From the NCBI GenBank assembly GCA_902729315.2, contig LR746264.1, positions 3,679,878-3,743,877 on the forward strand: a stretch of DNA of 64,000 bases, read 5' to 3'. Below are positions 39,687-51,605 of this stretch, piece after piece. The position numbers were made by a program, and so were the translations under genes. This stretch comes from Spirodela intermedia (taxonomy: Eukaryota; Streptophyta; Magnoliopsida; Alismatales; Araceae). The notes beneath the pieces are model-generated. The model was not told the origin of the DNA. It searched no databases and saw only the letters and a program-made list of their open reading frames with translations. Positions within the stretch are counted from its first letter, which is position 1. Each line of letters starts with the position of its first letter.

Positions 39687-39950
39687 GTGGTTGCCCTGAT
39701 GGGTCCTCGATTGGTTCTCAGTTTGTGTATCTCCCCTTTCTTTATGGCACCGGAGAATTTGGGTGATGTGTTCATATGAGGGAAGTTTAAATCCTTAGTT
39801 ATCTATCAAAATCTCCAAATAAACAGTTTTCCTTTTCATGCTGTTCATACTTTCTTTCATTGATCAGAAATATTCATCCCATTTATGTTCAATGTGAGAT
39901 TTCAGCCTGCCTAAATCAGAAACCTAGAGAGAGAAAGAGAGAGAGAGAGG

Positions 39951-40270
39951 GGTGCCTTTGGGAGGCTTAATTTTTTTTCTTTTTAGCAGGTTGAAAACCC
40001 AGAAGGTCAAAACTGGAGTTGACTTTGTCTGGCCTTTAGACTTGCCGATTGTGGTAAACTCCACATTGGATAATTCATAATTTTACAACGCTAATTGGCT
40101 ATCAAGGTAGCAAAGTTGACCCCATATCCAATTTATTTAATGGTCTACATATTTTTGTAATACCCCAAGTCGGTGAAGTAAGATTATTGATACTTGCACT
40201 AGAACTCATCAATTTGTGATTTTTTAGAATAATATTTCCATTTAAAATAAAATAATATTTCTGCACCTAA
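39951..40270. repeat. dispersed repeat, partner of 27691-28000
   Basis: After a GA tract (39927-39949), GTGCCTTTGG, GGTCAAAACTGGAGTTGACTTTG, ATTGTGGTAAA and ATTGGCTATCAAG occur in the same order and orientation as at 27691-28000. It lies about 390 bp past the Pti1-like stop codon. Confidence 0.75.
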
Positions 40271-40951
40271 AATACGGATGCAGTATTATTCGACAGGTTT
40301 TGTGAGATGCGCATTCAATTATTAGAAAATAAAATTGAGGATAAATAAATGGTAGTTAAGAAGACAACATAAACATCATATACTTAGGAATCAGTCTGAA
40401 AAAAAAAAAAGAATTAATGGCATAATACTGGAGGCTTCCTTCTGTGGCCAGGCCCTTTTGAAATATTATTGGGCCTAACGGGCCCACACCGCCCCGGCCC
40501 ATTGATAGATTCCATGGTCTCCCAAGAACTAGTCAGCCCCTTTTGACCACATAACAACTGTTAACAATGTAAAAATAAATAAAATTCAAATTCAAATCAT
40601 ATATAATTCTGATCATATATACATACACAGAAACATAGAACAGGCATATTTCTCTACAGGATAGATGGGAATGTGATCGAAGCCCACCATTCGGAATCAT
40701 GGGTAATGTTGGATGGCCTTCATTTTACATGAAAAACAGAAAATAATTCATCCTAGTGGGAAAATATATATATATTATATATAAAAGCTACACGGCTAGT
40801 TCATCCCCTCCAATATCCACACGGGCAGCAAGAAAACTCCGATCTCAATCCCATAATATTTATAACAAAAATAATAGTAATGAAGCAATTTAGGGCCAAA
40901 AGAATCATCCGGATTAAGCATCGCCAGTTCATCATCTCCTGATAGAGAATC
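40271..40951. other. tail-to-tail intergenic DNA
   Basis: Lies between the 3' ends of the Pti1-like gene (plus) and the receptor-like kinase (minus). AT-rich apart from a short GC-rich patch near 40470-40500. The right part is probably the kinase 3' UTR. No gene is seen. Confidence 0.5.
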
Positions 40952-43900
40952 TCAACTAGCCGTGGCCCTGGGATCCCTTGCATCTGGATTGTCGCTCTTG
41001 TCAGTGTCAGAGTTCCCGGCCTGGAGCTCGATCTCAGTGTTGCTGGCCCGACGACGCCGGTGCCGGCGATCCTGAAGATCATTAAAGATGGCATTGAACC
41101 CACATCAAAATCAGTCTCAAGTAGAGCAGGAACTGTTAACATCATTAAATGACGAGTGCCGAAGTTTACTTTCTTTGGAAATATTAAATGGTAAGCAATT
41201 AAATGAAATGATGATCTGTGTATGAGAGTAGCGTTTATATCATGCAACTTGAGGAAAAGATTCGGATAAATAAGGGGATGAGATTGAGGAAAAAATGGTG
41301 ATGTCAAAGCGTAGTTTTTAGGATATATTACATGATACAACTTTGGAACAAAAATAATTAAAGATGGAATTTATCTAAATTTGGACCAAAAATAATTAAA
41401 GATCCTAGACCAGTCCATATCATGCAACTCGAGGAAAAGACTCAGAAAATTAATGGGATGAGATTGATGAACAAATGGTGATTTCAAAGTGTGATTTTTA
41501 GGAAATATTACATGATACATCTGAATGAATGATGATTTCCGCAGGACGATGGAATTTATGTGAATTTAGGCCAAAAATAATTAAAGATCCTAAATCACTC
41601 CATTTTTTATATAGTCTTGATAGGCAGCTTGACAAGAACATTCAAAATAAGCAAGGAGAAACCAAAATTAGAATCCAAACCTCACGAGGAATCGGGTCGT
41701 CAGATTCCAGCATCCTGGCAACTTGGCCCATTTTCGGTCTCTTCTCCGAATCCGGGTCAACGCACTTCAAAGCGGTCAGGAGTGCCCGTTTGAGAGCTCT
41801 AGAGGACGGAGGTCTCTCAATGCTCTGGTCTATGACTTCTTCTGAACGCCTACTCCCTACCATCATTTTGAGCCATTCTACAAGATTCACCTGGAAGTAG
41901 AGAGAGAAAATATAATAATTCCAATAATAGACTTAATAATATGTAGAGAAACTTTGCATGGGAGAATGGGATGTAAAATTAAAAGCTCCACAATTTATTT
42001 ATGGCTCAAATTTAGTCATTTACTTATTTTTATCAGAGAGAATATTGATGTTGTTGATAGAGAAATCCTAGAGAAAAATGGTTTGATCGTAGAAAAATGA
42101 AGAATGAGGATGAATACAGCCGAACCCATAAATTTCAAGGAAAGAGACATTCGAGCCTATAAAAACCCAAATGGATATTAGCAAAGCCTCAGACAGGTGA
42201 AGCACACCCTTTGGATTACTCCATTTAGATGGAAGAACAAGAAAGAAGAAGGTTGATCATTGAGAGGAGCCTTTGATATGGAAGAAATTAAACCTACTCC
42301 AGGTGCATGCATGAACAAGATGTAAAAAAAAAAAAGATTCCGAATCATCCGTTTAAAATGAACAGCCTTCAAAAAAGAAGAAATAAAAAAATATTTATCA
42401 TTTTTTTTTTAAGATGATGATTTATCTTGCTATAAATGATTCAACCAGATGAATTTATGAAATCTATACATCTATCAATCTCGGTAAAAAAACATTAAAG
42501 ATGGGTAGAATCTGTGCAGCAATGATGCACTGCGGAACTCAGTCTCATCAACTTCCAAACGTTTCAAAAGTTTCAGCAGAAAACTCCATTTAAAATAGGA
42601 AATGATGAGGTTCCACACCTCATTTGCAGGGCGACTGTAGTCAACAGGGTCCCTCCCCGTAATAGCTTCCAACAGAACAACCCCAAAGCTGTAGACGTCG
42701 CTCTTTTCATTGAGTAGACCAGTGTTCGCATATTCGGGCGCCACATACCTGAATACAAGTAGAAGAAAGGGAAATCATGCCAGATGTAACTATGGAATTA
42801 TAAGGTGAAAAGGGAAGAATATGTGAGGAGCACCAACCCAAATGTTCCCATCACTCGGGTTGTGATATGGCTTTTTCCGGCACCCAGCAGCTTGGCGAGG
42901 CCAAAATCAGATACCTTTGCGTTGAATTCATCATCTATCAGTATATTGCTGGATTTGATGTCTCGGTGCACAACCTTGGGCTCAATAGCTTCATGCAGAT
43001 ACGAAAGACTGAACCAAGACACCCAAACAATTCCAAATGAATCCTCGACCGACAGACATTTTTAGCAATTCCAAAAGATGGGACTCAGTAGTTGACTTAC
43101 GCCTTGGCGGTGCCCAGAAGAATCTTGATCCTCGCTTCCCAAGTCAGAGAGCCGTGCTGCCGCATCGCCCCGTGGAGCCATTGCTCCAAGTTTCCATTGT
43201 TGACAAACTCATAAACCAGCATCCTAAGTAAGTAGATCAAGTGATATGGACAACGGAAATCAATAAAAAATACCGGCATGACCCATTATATCTGAGAAAA
43301 AAAATTAAAAAACCAGCACAATTCGCAATTTAATTCATGACCCAGAATCTCAAATGCTTAAAACTAATTTAGCATAGACATACTCCAATAATTAAATAAC
43401 AACTAAAAGATTACTTTGAGCAGAGAGTGTAGTAAAGAGTCAATCTGCCACTACCTCTGGGTACCTTCCACGCAGTACCCCAAGAGTCGCACCAGATTCT
43501 TGTGCCGGACATGACCAATAGCCTCCACTTCTACCCTGAATTCCTTCTCAGCTTGGCCACTGCATTAAAATGTAAAATAAATTCGCAGGCTCTAGGAACC
43601 AGAGACTGAATGAAAGCAGAGAACGGACGGCCAGGTGAGGCCATGGGAGATTACAGGTTGTTGAGAAGCTTCTTGACGGCAACCTGCATCCCGTTGACCA
43701 AGCATCCACGATACACAACCCCATACCCACCCTCTCCCAGGACATTATCCTTTGAGAACCGGCCCGTTGCCATCTCCAAATCCCTCAGTGTAAACCAGTG
43801 TCCCCAACCAAGATAAGAGAGCTCCGGAAGGCCAGTCAAAGGCGAAGGAGCGGCCACGGGGTGGGAAGACGACAACTTGTAAACACTGGCTGTGCCAGAG

Positions 43901-44325
43901 CTTCCTTCATCTCCAGACTGGGAGTTGCAGTCATTGTTCTTCCGGCTGAAAGAATCAGAGAGATTGCTCCCCTCCAGATGCCTAGCTCTGCCAAAACCCA
44001 TCACATTCTCCAAATCCTTCTCGCCGGCCTTGCCGTGAATAGAATTGATCCCATCTCGAATAGGAAAATCACTGTCAGCAAACACATGATCGACTCTGAC
44101 TTCTTTGATTTCCTTGGACACTGCAGGAATCTGGGAAACGGGGATGTTGTCTGCAGCTTTCTTGGACTTCCTCCTACTCCTAATGTTGACGCATATAGCT
44201 AGAACTGAAAGAATGCCCACGATGAATACCCCCACGACCACTCCGATCACAACCCACACCCTGAGGCCAAAGAACAATGTTTTCTGTGAAAGATGCGAAT
44301 TGAGAGAGTTCCCAGAGTCTGACAT
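40952..44325 (-). CDS. receptor-like protein kinase with a single N-terminal TM (At5g18500/At3g59110-like)
   Basis: Membrane-anchored Ser/Thr kinase with almost no extracellular part; the close Arabidopsis relatives are usually placed in subfamily RLCK-V. Seven exons: 44325-43655, 43559-43455, 43223-43101, 43008-42838, 42748-42619, 41890-41681, 41071-40952. They join in phase to 509 aa, about the family length. The protein starts [16 protein letters not shown], has a hydrophobic segment near residues 23-47 and a basic stop-transfer RSRRKSKK, then a Ser-rich juxtamembrane region. The kinase domain has GEGGYGVVY, the AVKK lysine at about 218, HRD at 314-316, DFG at 334-336 and [14 protein letters not shown]. 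All catalytic residues are present, so it should be active. The tail ends in a basic RRHRRRR stretch. The start ATG fits the family N terminus and is preceded by a probable leader intron. The last intron carries a tandem duplication. Confidence 0.94.
41233..41597. repeat. two-copy tandem duplication, about 180 bp, in the last kinase intron
   Basis: 41233-41412 and 41413-41597 align along their whole length: CATGCAACT at 41241 and 41421, GGGATGAGATTGA, ATGGTGAT.TCAAAG, TATTACATGATACA and CAAAAATAATTAAAGATCCTA in both. Differences are few substitutions and a 5-bp indel, so it is younger than the other repeats here. Confidence 0.88.
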
Positions 44326-46140
44326 TTTTGTGTTCTTCAGAAGCTTCCTGTCAAGAAGGAAACCAACAAAAAGTATGAAGCTTTGAGGTTGGAAATCGCA
44401 AGGAGCAAAATGTTGATTAAATAAACAAAGAGTAAGCATTATTGAAATAAAAATACCATCTGAGATAAAATTAATTAGAAAAAAAATCTTTGTCTTTATG
44501 GAAAGGAACTTAGGAAATAGCTGAAACATCACTTCTACTCATCTACGTCAATGAAGCTTAGGCCAGAAGTCAAAAACTTACATCGCATATGATCTCCTAG
44601 GATAAATTGAAATGAATGCTCCCAAGTCTTTGACAGATTGACTAAATGGCAGGGGTGACGTATGAGGATCGGCAGGAACCACCAAAAGGCTCTAAGAAAA
44701 GTTTCAAAAAATCCAGAGAATCCAACAGGAGGCAGAGAGTAAAGTGGTGATAATGAACTAGTCTAAATCACAGGTGACATCCCGGGGTGATAAAGCTGAA
44801 GAGATTCTGAAATTACAGAACCAGATAGGGACCTTTAGAGGAAATACTGGGATCCTAGTTACTGAAGTCAACGTGAGAGGATACTTGAAATGGTTAAATC
44901 GCCGCCAGTATGAACTAGGGACATTAGCAGTCAACCTAAAAAGGCAGTGGTTCTGCCAATTGGGGACGGCCCCAGAACCTGAAGATTTGGCACCAAACCG
45001 ATAGAAGAGCAGGCCTAACTTCTTCACATATTTGAACCATATTCTATGGTTTTGCCTCTTCTTTTTATTACCTGCAATCCTAGATCCCCCCGGAAAGGTG
45101 ACCCTCTCGCGGGCGCCGTTAAAGCTGCATGTCCAACCCCCGTTGGAACTGGCCACGGAGCTCCGCCACTCTCCTCCCCCGGGTGGCCGTCTGCAGAAGC
45201 ACTTGTGGGTTGAGACCCAAAACGGAGAACAGAGACGCCCTCAACCGGAGGAGATATTTCCAAACGGGGATTCCTCCCCCACCAGGCCGGCGCAGCCTGC
45301 AACTCGGTGGCACAAATGCCGGTGACGCCGCCGGCCGCCGAGCTCTACTCCGTCGAGAAGACGCCCTGCCCTCCTGGGTCTCCTACCCGCATAGGGCGAG
45401 GAACGAACACAAAGACGAAGACGAAGGAGAGCGCTATCAGGGTTAGGTGCTGCCAGTCAGAGAACGAGAAGAGAGATGAGTGCACAGACAGATAGATAGA
45501 GAGGGAGAGAGAAGAGAGCAGAGAGAAAGATATAGAGAGAGAGAGAGAGAGCAGCAGCAGCTGAGCTGTGCGTGTCTGGGGGTTGATTTTTAGGCCTAAT
45601 AAAAAGGAACTAATCAATCTTTATTTATTGGGAAAAGGTGATTCACTGGGCCACGTGTCGGTCTGAGCCAATCCGACGATGGACTTTTCCCTATTTAAGA
45701 ATTTTTTAATTTCGTCTATTCAAGGCTAATAAAGCGCCAGTGGAAGAGAGAGAGAGAGAGGACGGCCCGTGTGACGCTATCGTGCGCCAGCCGAATTGAT
45801 GACGTGGACCTGATGTGAAACTCAGACGCAGACGGCGTCGCGACTTGCTGCCCCCCACCTGGGGACCAGCGCTGCCACCTGGAATCTGACCGTTGCGGTG
45901 GCATCGTCGGACGGTGAATTCCCAACGGTCAATTAAAGGCCCTCAACGGGCTTTTCCCCACTGCAAACCCCGTCGGCCCGGGCCGTCCTGCACCATGCAA
46001 GCGAGAGAGAGAGACAGAGAGAGAGAGAGATGGGATTATAGACCCAGTTTTGCCACGTCGGAAAACGACAGCCGCCAGCTAGGCTTACGTGTAGGACCTC
46101 TTTGAGTCGGCCCACAAAGAAGCCGGTCCTTTGAATCTGG
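44326..46140 (-). other. leader and promoter region of the receptor-like kinase
   Basis: Minus-strand leader exon(s) and intron are likely between 44326 and about 45560. A GC-rich block (45060-45400) precedes a GA tract (45535-45553). Further GA tracts lie at 45745-45760 and 46003-46030. No independent gene is seen; open frames across the GC-rich block are low complexity. Confidence 0.45.
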
Positions 46141-47260
46141 TCAATACATTATTTACCGTATTAAGTTATTGGATGATAAGTTTGACTTAAGGGAAGTCAG
46201 ACCGTCCTAATGGTCATAAGACATTTTACTCCCAAAGTTTCAGAGAGAAAAAAAAAGATCAGATCATCTCATCTAGTGCTCTTTTCCTTCTTGTGTGATA
46301 GTTGACTGCTGAAAGGGTTGACCTTTTATTTAGTTAAGAGTTCAACTCACGCGGATGATGGCCTTTTATTAATATTTACAACAGATATTATATTAAGACC
46401 CCACATGCTACCACCCGTTGACTTTTTTGTTTTGTCTTGATCTGGATCAGCCTTAGCCGTTGACAAGGATTAAGGGAAATATAGTGTACATTTTTTGAAA
46501 TATATCAAATGTTAAGGTTTTCCATTCAACTTAATAGGGATCCTGGAAGATAATTTTGACTAATCTGTAAGCGAAGTCAAAAATGTAATAATGGTCAATT
46601 ATAAATTTTGCCAAACGGTGGAAAATGTTTCAATACTTTCAAAGTTTCAAAGGAAAGATTCTGTTTTATATGCGATCATCTCATCGTTGACTTTTGTAAT
46701 GTTTGACCTTTGATTTACATTTATTTACCATCGATATTACATTTATGCCCCCATCATCTCCCGTTGACTGGTTGCGTTGCTGTGATGTAATCAGGTTCAA
46801 CCGCTCAAACGGATTAGGGGAAATATATTGCGTCCATTTTTTAATTTTAAAATGATAAGAGTTTTCATGCACTTAAAAAATTCACAAGGGATTTAGTATA
46901 ACTATTTATATTTACCATATTAAGTTATGGAACGTAAGTTTGACTTATCTATGAGCGATAGTCAAAGCATCAGAATGGTCAATACTTACTGAGTTTCATA
47001 AAAAGATCTATTTATATACAATCATCTCATCTACTGCTCTTCTCCTGCTTGTACGATAGTTGACTACTAAAAGGTTGACTTTTGATTTAGTTAAGAGTTT
47101 CACTATCCTGAATCAAAACCTTTTGTTAATATTTACCATCGATATTATATTTATGTCCCCACCTCCCGTTGACTAACTGCGCTGGGGGCACAGATAGGGG
47201 AAATATAGTGCATGCATGTCTTATATTTAAAATCATAAGGGTTTTAGGGAATTTATGGAT
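46141..47260. repeat. three degenerate tandem repeats (about 345-410 bp) rich in W-box cores
   Basis: Anchors recur in order in each unit: TTTGACT (46181, 46555, 46938), ATCATCTCATC (46263, 46675, 47021), CCCGTTGACT (46415, 46761, 47166) and AGGGGAAATATA-like endings. On the plus strand TTGAC followed by C or T occurs at 46182, 46302, 46318, 46418, 46556, 46687, 46703, 46764, 46939, 47060, 47075 and 47169, with a few more on the minus strand. TTGAC(C/T) is the core bound by WRKY factors. The array lies between the divergent receptor-like kinase and haspin genes. Confidence 0.8.
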
Positions 47261-47433
47261 TTCAAAGGGCTAAAATATAAATAACCACTGATATCCTCGA
47301 TTCGAATGAGGTTGGTTCCCTCCCAAATTCAGAGAGAGAGAAGGGGGGGACTGTCACTCGAGAGTTCGTCTGTCCTCCATCTCCTTGTCCGGGCGATCTA
47401 CTTCTCTTTGTGGGTGGAAATTGTCGCCAGAAG

Positions 47434-47442
47434 ATGAAATAG
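47434..47442 (+). promoter_or_regulatory. two-codon upstream ORF before haspin
   Basis: ATGAAATAG (Met-Lys-stop) ends six bases before the chosen haspin start at 47449. If both are in the transcript, a scanning ribosome meets this first. It is real in the sequence; any effect is inferred. Confidence 0.5.
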
Positions 47443-47448
47443 AGAGGA

Positions 47449-50400
47449 ATGGCATCTCTCAGAGGTAAGGCGAGGAGCTAGCTCCACCAATGTGCATTGT
47501 TGGAGGGGCTTGTATTGAGAATTCCATGCTTTTTGGGCAGAGATCGGAACCCCGCGGGGAGAAGAGGCGGATCAGGCAGTGCAGGAGGACCCGGAGAAGA
47601 TCGCCGTCGTCTACGGAAGGAGGACTGGCGAACCTCCGAATGTCCAGACGTTAGCACAGTCAATACATTCTATTTTGGGGGGCTTTTTACTTGAATAGGT
47701 TTCCATGTGTCCGGACACCTGGATTCATGAAGCTACCCTGCCTTATCCTTGATTCAAAAAACGTACAGGTGTTTATCTAGGAAGGAATCTCATACTCGGG
47801 TGAGCCTCGCATTGAGCAAGAGGATCAGCTGGAACCGCGATCTCTCTACAAGGTATGGCGGAGAACATCTCAGCATCTAATATAGCCTAGTGAATTGAGA
47901 AACTGGTTTTTAATCCTCTCCTCTGCTTTTTTTTTCCTCACCAGGGGTAGAGAGAGCATCGTCATTGCACCTGGTGCGGATTTCAGGCCTCCACCGAAGC
48001 CGAGGCGTGCGAAAGAGAAGAACTTGAAGCAGATTCTAGTCAAGGTAGTTCCCTTCCGAGTATGAATATTTTTTTGAAGGAGATTTTTTTTATTACTATT
48101 CTTCTGGTTTTTCTACTGTTATTTCTTTTTTTTCTTGTTCTAGAGGAGATCGGGAAAGCAGGATGCTCCAGATTTCCGGAAGGAGCGGGCTTACTTCGAC
48201 GAGGTTGATGCTTTCGAGCTGGTGGAGGAAAGCCCGTCGCCAAAGCAGGTTGGCACTTGGGCCTTGGGCATTGAAAAGAATCAGAACAACTATTCCGCGC
48301 ATGATTTGCCTGCTATCTTGGAAAGATGGAGAATATCCAAGCTCGCATACAGTTGCAGGCCATCTGGACCTTTGTTTAAAATCATTGAAACTCCAGTACT
48401 GCCACCAGGATCCAGTTGCAGTGAGGTTTCTCGTACTTCTATGGAGAAGCACCCAGAGAACACTCCTGAATCCGGAGAGAACTTTAGGAGCAGCTTAGTC
48501 AGTTCTTTTGATGATCTCCGCATTACAGAGGATGAACCTGCGAAGTTAGACGGCGGAGGAGAGTCTACTGATGATCTGACGATAGTTGGGAGGGAATCAG
48601 AGGCTTCCCAGTCATTGTCGCTGACTGGAGAATGCAAGAGCTCATTTGCCCAGTTGCTTATGGTTTGCCGACAGTCAACTCCTTTGACACTGTCTGAAGT
48701 GATTTCTCAGTACTGGTTAGTTTTATTTATCTCTCTCTCTCTCTCCCCCACTGAACCTCCCCTCTCTCTCCCTTGGTCTCATAGAAAGCCACCAGCCAAG
48801 GAAATTCGGAAAATTTTGGCTCCTGGGACTCTTTACTTAAACCTGAATTTCAATTGACCGTTTATTAACCAATAGAATCTGTATCGTTATACATATTTTA
48901 ATATGCTCTGTCAGTTATATTCTTCATCTATGGTCTGCTGTTGAACTCCGTCTTATCTACAAGCAGTGATCAAGGAAGTTTAGTTAAGATTGGCGAAGGC
49001 ACGTATGGGGAGGCCTTCAAGGCTGGTTCAGCTGTGTGCAAAATTGTACCCATTGATGGCGATCAACTGGTCAATGGGGAAGTTCAGAAGGTACGAAGAT
49101 CACTGAGTCCATGTTACACGATGCCATAACCATTAATTCTAACCATTCACTACGTTTTCCCAGAGATCAGAAGAAGTCATTGAGGAAGTTCTACTGTCCC
49201 TGACTTTAAATAGCTTAAGAGGGCAAGATGACAAGGACCGTGAAAATGCATGTTCTATTTTCATTGAAACAAAAGAGTACGTTGAGTCTTCATTTAAGCA
49301 TTGGAAGATGCTATTGGTTTACTTGTCCCATCACTGTTAGCTGGGTATAAATTATCCTAGCAGTTTCTTCGAATACACTGTGTGAAAATAATGAGTTCAT
49401 TCCCAGTTTATGATGCCCTATCTGACCGATATTTCATTTGACTTCTAGCTTACGTGTATGCCAAGGTGCCTATGGTTCTGCCCTGATTAACGCATGGGAG
49501 GACTGGGATGCAAAGCATGGATCTGAGAACGATCATCCAAAGGATTTTTCCGAGACACAGGTCCGTCATTGTTGACGTTCTATGTATCCACCAATCGTAG
49601 ATGCTCCAGCATGCACATCAATGCAGCTTTCCTTTTCATTAGATTGAGACATACGGAGTAAAAAAAAGTTATATTCTTTTTTTCAGCGTTACATTGTGTT
49701 TGTTCTAGCCGATGGGGGTAGAGACCTTGAAAGTTTTGTACTTTTCAATTTCGATGAAGCTCGGAGCCTACTTGTTCAGGTTGACTTTTGATTTTCTTCA
49801 TTTTCTAGTTTTATTGGTACAAGCAGCTGTGTTCTTTTATCATAATTTTTCTTTTCGCGCCTTAACAGGTTGCCGCTGGCCTTGCTGTGGCAGAAATTGC
49901 TTGTGAATTCGAACACAGGGACCTTCATTGGTAGTTTCTTCTTCTCTAAGTTATTTGGCTAAGATTTTTTCTACTTATGGATGGTGTTCTTTGGATGCGC
50001 TTCCTTCCCTGTCATTGACCAACGTGACTTCTGCAGGGGGAACATACTCTTAGCTCGTAAGGATGCTCAGATGATGGATTTTACTATCCGAGGAAAAAAA
50101 ATGAGTGTCAAGACACATGGGCTTGCAGTAGCCATTATTGACTTTACTCTGTCCCGTATCAACACAGGTGAGGCCTTCCCGTCATTTATTCCCTCTATGG
50201 AAGTAATTCATGGCTTTTGTCCCTCGACCAGTAAAAAAATTCAACTTGTCGAATGTCTCCCATGCATGCATACGTTATCTGCTATTTTCTCTGCCCCGAG
50301 CGATGCCAGAATTGGCCAATCAGGAATCGAAATACTAATCTGAATATTTCCCTCTGTTCCTCTTCCATATCTGAAGTGAAAGAACTTCTGAGAAACTACA

Positions 50401-51351
50401 TTATCGGGGATCGAGAATGGACACGGTCCATAAATATCATTGAGTAACTGGTTAAGTGGGTAATTGAAAGGGAATATTATCGACGATAATGTTTCAGCAA
50501 AGGAGGAAAAGCCATAGGATCCCGAGGCTGTGACTCTAACTGTCATTCATTATCTGTAACCGAGGAAGCATGTTTTCCCATCAAATGGGATCGAATGCGG
50601 CATCTTTTCTCATGTAGAGTTCCCTAGTTCTGTCGTTCAAGATCTATATCCATACTGGATAATCTGAATTCTGGGTTTCGATTTTAATAGTGTGGAGCCA
50701 ACAGCCTGCCTTACCACTTTTGCAGGGGAAGCCATACTTTTTCTTGATTTATCCGCCGACCCAGGACTGTTCGAGGGCCCTAGAGGAGATAGACAGGTAT
50801 TTTCGAAGCAAAGCATAAGTTTTTTTATCCGAGAATTCTTTTCATCAATATCTGGACATCACAGTTCTTGCTCTCTTCAGTCAGAAACATACAGGACGAT
50901 GAGGGAAGTGACCGAAGATTCCTGGGAAGGAAGGTGATATTCCTCTGCCACATTGTTCTTGATCTAACCCCAAGAATTATCAAGTATTTCTAGCAATGTT
51001 CTAAACGGAAATTTTCTCTCTCTATTTCACGGCATTGCCATCGGCGGACTGGCAGTTTCCCCAAGACGAACGTTCTATGGCTGCAGTACTTGGTAGATAT
51101 ACTGCTCCTGAAGAAGGCTTTCGTAAGCACCCACTGACCAACCTCCTTCCTCAACGTTTCCTCCTCAATACTTGAAAGAAAAAGAAGGGGAAAATAGCCC
51201 TCAAGAACCTGTTCTTGTGCTCCAGAGGCGAACGGCCAAGGATGAGAGAGAACTTCGCTCCTTCAAGAAGCGCCTGAGCTCTTACGATTCCGCCGAGAGC
51301 TCACTCTCAGATGACTTCTTCGGGGATCTGCTCGCCGGCCATCAATGCTAA
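47449..51351 (+). CDS. HASPIN: haspin, histone H3 threonine-3 kinase
   Basis: Haspin phosphorylates histone H3 Thr3 at mitotic centromeres, which helps recruit the chromosomal passenger complex. Fifteen exons: 47449-47464, 47541-47649, 47769-47852, 47945-48044, 48144-48715, 48967-49090, 49164-49276, 49449-49560, 49687-49779, 49869-49930, 50037-50167, 50726-50796, 50881-50933, 51056-51122, 51226-51351. They join in phase to 610 aa, close to the roughly 600 aa of the Arabidopsis protein. The N half is basic and disordered but shares STRGRESI and DAFELVEESPSP with plant haspins. The kinase half has GEGTYGEAFKAG, VCKIVPIDG, HRD at 457-459 within FEHRDLHWGNILL, and DFT at 497-499 (family form of DFG) followed by LSRINTG. 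The 16-base first coding exon is the least certain part; the next exon joins it in phase. Two donors (GTTAGC after exon 2, GTTAGT after exon 5) are weak. Confidence 0.95.
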
Positions 51352-51605
51352 AGAGAATGGTGCAGATCGTCTTCCTTCTGAAGAGAAAGCTTCTATTTCT
51401 GGGCTACTGGATCATTTGATGCGGCTGCTTTCTTCTTTCTTTTGCAGGCCCAGCAGCTGCCCATGGGGTGAAGCCTCTCTCCAATGGTTGCTAATTATGG
51501 GGGTCTGAGAGATTCCAGGTACGAGGAACTCACTCCAATCCCCCATGGTTTTCCTGTCTCAGATGGTTGATGTTGTGATGATTAGTGGTGGGACTGAGCT
51601 GATGG

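Noticed and set aside
50137-50160. Haspin as inactive because DFG reads DFT
   Set aside because: Haspins characteristically carry DYT/DFT here and are active; the rest of the active site is intact.
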